From: an uncultured Neglectibacter sp. | GTDB taxonomy: Bacteria; Bacillota; Clostridia; Oscillospirales; Acutalibacteraceae | Direction of reading: 5' to 3' | DNA length: 64,000 nucleotides | Assembly: GCA_904419785.1 (NCBI GenBank) | Contig: CAJFSY010000006.1 | Location: 62,001-126,000 of the forward strand | Shown here: one piece after another, positions 60,307-64,000 of the stretch | Position numbering within the stretch: position 1 is the first letter of the stretch | Layout of the letters: every line of letters begins with the position of its first letter | Notes under the pieces: generated by a model | Told to the model about the DNA's origin: nothing | Databases searched by the model: none | The model's input: only the letters and a program-made list of their open reading frames with translations | Translations under genes and position numbers: made by a program

Positions 60307-61153
60307 ATTTTGCTTTGTTCCCCGGTTCGGCAAAAAGCTCGGGGTGCAAACGGCTATAGTGGAACAGATATTGCTGGGCAAGCCCCCCATCCTCTCCAAA
60401 ATCCTGGGGAGCTTTTCCGGGCAAAAGCGTAGCCATTGCCCGCTTCATCCAAACGTCCATAGGGAAACACTCTGTTTTGTGGAACCCATACAGCAGGGCG
60501 CATTCCGCCACCTTGGGGCCCACGCCGAAAATCTTTTGCAGCTCCTTGCGTCCCGTCTCTACGGGGGAATCTTGTATCTTTTTCAAATCCACTTCGCCAG
60601 AAGCCACTTTCCGTCCGGCATCCAGCAAATATTTTGCCCGAAAGCCCGCCCGCAAAGGAGCCAGGTCTTCCAGCCGGCAGGAAGCCACGGCCTCCGGTGT
60701 GGGAAACCCATACCATTCCGTGCCTGCCACCGGTTCCCCCAGCAAACCGCACAGCCGTTGGATGATGCCCTTAATGCGGGGGATGTGGTTGTTTTGGGAA
60801 ATGATGAAAGAGCACAAAGCCTCCCAAGGCTCTTGCCGTAAAATCCGGATGCCCGGCGCGAAATCGGCAGCCTCTTTCAAGGCGGGGCTCATTTGGGACA
60901 AGGCCCGGCGTTTCTCACCATAATCGGCGTCCATATCAAAATAGGAACGCCACACGGTCTCCAAGTCCTCTTTAGAGCAAAACAGCCACACTTTCTCCCC
61001 TTGCTGCCCCAGCAGCAAAACCTTTCCCCAAGCCATGCCTTCCCACAGGGACATGCCCCCTTCTGAGGGAAGCTCCCGCCAGCGGAACGCCTGTCCGCAG
61101 TCCAGCGTTTGGGCAAGGTCAAAAAACACCGGGCTTTCGATCCCTTTGCCCAT
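60305..61153 (-). CDS. ogg: 8-oxoguanine DNA glycosylase (OGG1-like)
   Basis: Removes oxidised guanine and nicks the strand. 282 residues. An N-terminal OGG domain (DLAQTLDCGQAFRWREL) is followed by the HhH-GPD core: FIISQNNHIPRIKGIIQRLC, then the hairpin FGVGPKVAECALLYG with catalytic Lys214 and PMDVWMKR with catalytic Asp233. The ATG at 61153 overlaps the stop of the preceding gene (TGATG); a GTG one codon earlier is also possible. It is coupled to a DUF6062 gene. Confidence 0.94.
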   Translation of the reverse strand: MGKGIESPVFFDLAQTLDCGQAFRWRELPSEGGMSLWEGMAWGKVLLLGQQGEKVWLFCSKEDLETVWRSYFDMDADYGEKRRALSQMSPALKEAADFAPGIRILRQEPWEALCSFIISQNNHIPRIKGIIQRLCGLLGEPVAGTEWYGFPTPEAVASCRLEDLAPLRAGFRAKYLLDAGRKVASGEVDLKKIQDSPVETGRKELQKIFGVGPKVAECALLYGFHKTECFPMDVWMKRAMATLLPGKAPQDFGEDGGLAQQYLFHYSRLHPELFAEPGNKAK

Positions 61154-61860
61154 CACCGGTTCTTCTCGTCCGCTTTTTGGCGGGCCTCCGGCTCACGGGC
61201 CACCAGATACCGGATCGCCCGCTCGATGGCGTCTTTGGAATTGCCCCAGTCGCCGCCGGCGTTGCGATAGTCGAACATCCGACAAAAATGGGTCACATCC
61301 CCCGAAAGCTCTTCCAAATACTTTTTCGCCAGGCGGGTCGTCTCCTGTTCAAAAAGGATGAAATTCTTCTTGGGCATCTTCATGGCGGCCCGCAATACCA
61401 TCCCGTAATGGGGCAGGCAGATGTGGGTCTGCTGGCTGTAGAGCTGGCGGAACTCCTCGTCGCTCTGCCATAGTTTCATCATGCTATCCAGCAGATGTTC
61501 CGTGTTCTTTTCGATATTTTCGCACACGAAGCAATGTGTCTGCCGGGAATCCACCGCTGCCACCACCTTTTTAGCCGGCACCTTCCCCTGGGGGAACACC
61601 TCTTCTTTTACGGTTTGCAGCAGGCTTTCCAAAATCAGCGCCACGGACAAGCGGCTGCCCCGGGCCAATATCTGGTTGAAATGCTCGGTACAGAAGCCCA
61701 GCCGGTTGGTCTCAACGCGCACATCCGGTTCCATCATGGCCGCGCCGGTGATGTATGTGGCCATCCGGTCTTCCAGCATATCCCGCATCCGGCAAAAGGG
61801 GCAGCCATCCCGGGGAAGGAACACGTCGTTGACTGGAATAGAGCAAATATCTTCCCTCAT
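61153..61860 (-). CDS. DUF6062 family protein
   Basis: 235 residues, soluble, function unknown. Conserved cysteines occur in pairs: DGCPFCRMRDML near 18-25, LGFCTEHF near 55, HCFVCENI near 112 and THICLPHYG near 145. The spacing suggests metal or cluster binding. The MMEPDVRVETN block is family-typical. ATG at 61860 with GGAGG upstream; a TTG five codons earlier opens the longer frame. It forms an operon with ogg, hinting at an oxidative-damage link, which is context only. A LexA-like half-conserved site (61874-61887) lies just upstream. Confidence 0.8.
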   Translation of the reverse strand: MREDICSIPVNDVFLPRDGCPFCRMRDMLEDRMATYITGAAMMEPDVRVETNRLGFCTEHFNQILARGSRLSVALILESLLQTVKEEVFPQGKVPAKKVVAAVDSRQTHCFVCENIEKNTEHLLDSMMKLWQSDEEFRQLYSQQTHICLPHYGMVLRAAMKMPKKNFILFEQETTRLAKKYLEELSGDVTHFCRMFDYRNAGGDWGNSKDAIERAIRYLVAREPEARQKADEKNR

Positions 61861-62310
61861 GAGTAAAACCTCCAAAATGTATGTTCGACAAATTTAATGC
61901 ATAAATATTCATTTTATGATTTCAGCGCCTTTTCGGTGGAATTTTCCCGCTATTTTGGGGGATTTTGTGAAAACACGCTGGAAAACCGCAGCTTTTGACG
62001 CTAGTATACCACAAAATCGGGGAAAAGCATAGTGTTTTCTTCCACCATTCCCGTTCTTTGCCAAGGGGTTTCCTCACAGTGAAATGTATGTTAAATGCCT
62101 GTTGACAAATTGTGAGAAAGAAATCTTCCCCAAAGCTATTGACACAATATCATGCGGATAAACTCTAGGTTTTTCCCTTATATTGGGTCAAGTGGCAAAA
62201 GCGAAAAAAGGCGTTTTTTGTTCTATTTCAGAACATTTGCGGGGTTTGTTTACATAAAAGCAAGAGGTTGTGAAAATGGGGGAAAGTTGAAAACCGCATA
62301 GGACAAGGGG

Positions 62311-62385
62311 TTTTTCACAGTTTCCACAGAGTTTTCCACAGACCTGGTGTAAAAAGGTGGTTACACAGGGTGCGGCTGTGGAAAA
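62311..62385. promoter_or_regulatory. Cluster of DnaA-box-like sequences
   Basis: Compared with TTATCCACA: TTTTTCACA (62311-62319, 7/9), GTTTCCACA (62320-62328, 7/9), TTTTCCACA (62332-62340, 8/9) and TTTTCCACA on the minus strand (62377-62385, 8/9). The A/T-rich stretch that follows could serve as an unwinding region. No dnaA, dnaN or rpmH is nearby, so an origin is not claimed. Confidence 0.5.
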
Positions 62386-62514
62386 ATCCCGGTGAAAAGT
62401 TCTCTAAAAAAGAATTTTTTTGCATGTTTTGAAAAAAAATACCGCAAAATGGATATTGCTGTAGAAGCCTGCCGCAGCGGCGGGGATAAAGCCGCATTCT
62501 GACTGCTTTTTTAT

Positions 62515-62543
62515 TTGAGATTTCCGGGGAACTATGGTATAAT
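62515..62543 (+). promoter_or_regulatory. Sigma-A promoter of rlmB
   Basis: TTGAGA (62515-62520), 17-bp spacer, TATAAT (62538-62543). The transcript would have a 5' UTR of about 130 nt. Confidence 0.8.
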
Positions 62544-62679
62544 AAGCAAAATATGCCGGCTGGATGGCGCGGGAGAAACGATCTGCCGGGATATCCTGGA
62601 CCAACTCGAACTAACACGAAGATTCTCACGATTTTTTAGCAGAAAGCCGCGCCATAAAATAGAACGAGGTAGCCTAACC

Positions 62680-63483
62680 ATGGAGAAAAACCGAGACAAG
62701 CGCCGGGAAGGGTTCCGGGACACGGAACCCCGGGGCGCGGATATCATAGCGGGGCGCAACGCTGTAAGCGAAGCCCTACGGGCCGGACGGGCCATTGACA
62801 GCCTGTATGTGCAGCGGGGCGAACGCTCCAAAGCGCTGCAGGCCCTTGTGATGAAAGCCAAAGAAGCCGGGGCCGCCATTAAAGAAGCCGACCCGGTCAA
62901 GCTTGCCCACCTGTGCGGCGGGGCCAACCATCAGGGAGTGGTGGCCATGGCTGCGGTGAAAGAATACGCCACGGTGGAAGACCTGTTCCGCCAGGCGGAA
63001 GAACGGGACGAGCCTCCTTTCTTCATCATCTGCGATGAATTGGAGGACCCCCACAATCTGGGAGCGGTCATCCGCACAGCGGAATGTGCCGGCGCCCATG
63101 GGGTGATCATTCCCAAGCGGCGCAACGTGGGGTTGACCTACGCGGTGGGGAAAGCCTCCGCCGGGGCAGTGGAACACCTGCCCGTGGCCCGGGTGGGGAA
63201 CCTTGCTTCCCTGCTGGAAGAACTGAAAGACCGGGGACTGTGGGTCTACGCCGCCGACATGGACGGCTCCCCCTGGTGCCAGACCGATTTTACCGGCCCT
63301 GTGGCCCTGGTCATCGGCTCTGAGGGAAAAGGCGTAGGAAGGCTTGTAAAAGAAAAAGCTGATTTTGTCCTATCCCTCCCTTTAAAAGGGAACATCAATT
63401 CGCTGAACGCGTCCGTGGCGGCGGGCATCCTCTGTTATGAGGTTGCCCGGCAGCGGAGCGGCTTAAAAGCGATCAATCCGTAA
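62680..63483 (+). CDS. rlmB: 23S rRNA (guanosine-2'-O-)-methyltransferase RlmB family
   Basis: SPOUT-class (TrmH) RNA methyltransferase, 267 residues. An N-terminal substrate-binding domain (IIAGRNAVSEALRAGRAIDS) precedes the knot motifs: DPHNLGAVIRTAECAGAHGV, VALVIGSEGKGVGRLVKEKA and LPLKGNINSLNASVAAGILC. A charged 18-residue extension precedes the fold. ATG at 62680 with a GAGGT site; the frame back to 62515 overlaps the promoter and is rejected. YacO-type Firmicutes enzymes are the closest match. It is followed after 18 bp by another gene. Confidence 0.94.
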   Translation: MEKNRDKRREGFRDTEPRGADIIAGRNAVSEALRAGRAIDSLYVQRGERSKALQALVMKAKEAGAAIKEADPVKLAHLCGGANHQGVVAMAAVKEYATVEDLFRQAEERDEPPFFIICDELEDPHNLGAVIRTAECAGAHGVIIPKRRNVGLTYAVGKASAGAVEHLPVARVGNLASLLEELKDRGLWVYAADMDGSPWCQTDFTGPVALVIGSEGKGVGRLVKEKADFVLSLPLKGNINSLNASVAAGILCYEVARQRSGLKAINP

Positions 63484-63501
63484 AAGGAGGATTTTCAGCC
63501 T

Positions 63502-64000
63502 ATGGCACAGGATCACAACGAATTTACCCTGGAAGATATTCTGGCGGAACAGCGGGCCCAACGAGAGGTTCAGGCCGCCGAGCAAGCGGCGAAAGACGCC
63601 GTTAAAACCCAGCAGATTTCCCCAAAAACTCCTGCCCCGGCTTCGGAAGTCCGGCAGCCCGCCCCTCCCAAAACCGCCGCGCCGCGGCCGGCTGTGCGGG
63701 ACAATATCCGGCCCATCACCCAGGCCCAGGCAAACCACGCCCAGGCCGCCCAAAACACTCCGCCTGAGGAAGAGTCCCACGCGGACTTGAACGCTTACGC
63801 CACTGGCACTGTGGAAATCCCTCTGCGGAAAGAGGCACAGCAAGCCCCTCCCCAGCCGGAACCTGAGGAAGAGCCCTCAAAAGGGAAAAAGAAGAAGAAA
63901 CGCCACGGCTTATTCGGCCGCAAAAAGCGGATGCCCGACTTTGACGAGGCGGAGAACGATATCTATTACGGCATACAGCTCAAACCCATCGACGAATACC
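63502..64000 (+). CDS. Unknown protein with disordered N-terminus (3' end outside window)
   Basis: 166 codons visible, frame open at the right edge. The protein starts MAQDHNEFTLEDILAEQRAQ; residues 20-140 are Ala/Pro/Gln/Glu-rich and look disordered. A very basic patch (SKGKKKKKRHGLFGRKKRM, about 132-150) precedes an ordered-looking IYYGIQLKPIDEY. The EFTLEDILAE start resembles N-termini of some gut Firmicutes envelope or cytoskeletal proteins, but I do not recognise the family. ATG with AAAGGAGG upstream; co-transcribed with rlmB. Confidence 0.75.
   Translation, partial: MAQDHNEFTLEDILAEQRAQREVQAAEQAAKDAVKTQQISPKTPAPASEVRQPAPPKTAAPRPAVRDNIRPITQAQANHAQAAQNTPPEEESHADLNAYATGTVEIPLRKEAQQAPPQPEPEEEPSKGKKKKKRHGLFGRKKRMPDFDEAENDIYYGIQLKPIDEY

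Larger units (their letters stand above)
61861..62679. other. 819-bp gene-free region with DnaA-box-like cluster
   Basis: Divergent intergenic region between the DUF6062/ogg operon and rlmB. No coding frame has a ribosome site or protein-like composition. It holds a LexA-like site near 61874, the box cluster 62311-62385, an A/T-rich stretch at 62399-62450 and the rlmB promoter at 62515-62543. Confidence 0.65.

Noticed and set aside
62311-62385. Calling this the chromosomal replication origin
   Set aside because: No dnaA, dnaN, rpmH or gyrase genes are nearby, the boxes are imperfect, and GC skew could not be computed; kept only as a DnaA-box-like cluster.

Overview
The window looks like the chromosome of a motile, spore-forming, strictly anaerobic member of the Clostridia. 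An Oscillospirales/Ruminococcaceae-like host is my best guess from gene content and the GC-rich, GCC/ATC/ACC-heavy codon use; this is inference, no taxonomic search was possible. Support comes from a flagellar operon, SpoIIP, the [FeFe]-hydrogenase maturases HydEFG, a DarA-holB-RicT cluster and a MurT/GatD pair. I saw no rRNA, tRNA, insertion sequence, prophage or CRISPR array.

Layout. 1-11,997 (minus strand) is one tightly packed flagellar operon transcribed right to left: flgB, flgC, fliE, fliF, fliG, fliH, fliI, fliJ, fliK, flgD, a small flagellar-operon protein, flgE, flbD, motA and motB, the last cut by the left edge. 11,998-13,074 is a gene-free gap whose left 860 bp are very AT-rich and whose right end holds a promoter and a structured leader with two tandem terminators. 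13,075-17,227 is the hydrogenase-maturation operon (TM1266-type regulator, hydE, hydG, hydF). 17,284-20,336 is a small sugar-catabolism cluster (AraC regulator, divergent Gfo/Idh/MocA dehydrogenase, sugar isomerase). 20,586-30,029 is transport: a 1002-residue MacB-like ABC protein, a MATE exporter, a heterodimeric ABC exporter and a ZIP metal transporter. 30,110-34,222 is envelope and sporulation (C39-like peptidase, M23 endopeptidase, spoIIP with two small membrane genes). 34,418-41,501 holds citrate synthase, a broken XRE regulator, a second sugar isomerase, murT/gatD and pyruvate kinase. 41,841-46,096 is housekeeping (rsmI, a tRNA methyltransferase, ferredoxin, ricT, holB, darA). 46,199-49,912 holds an alanine/sodium symporter, a degenerate amidase-like protein, a LytTR/DUF3021 pair and a hemolysin-III protein. 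50,444-54,195 is a second heterodimeric ABC exporter behind an attenuated leader. 54,259-64,000 holds a mucin-like membrane protein, glyS, lepA, hemW, ogg, a DUF6062 protein, rlmB and a truncated gene.

Most striking observations: (1) the GatD partner of MurT lacks both the catalytic Cys and the catalytic His, so the lipid II amidotransferase should have no working glutaminase; (2) the hyd operon and the second ABC exporter operon each start with a promoter followed by a strong intrinsic terminator well before the first gene, which points to regulated read-through; (3) a cluster of DnaA-box-like sites lies in an 819-bp gap beside rlmB, far from any dnaA gene in view; (4) a perfect 76-bp tandem duplication lies in the probable 5' UTR of pyk, and related short motifs occur at two other intergenic sites.

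Start codons were placed by ribosome binding sites, so several genes are shorter than their longest open frame. Promoters, terminators and operators were read by eye.
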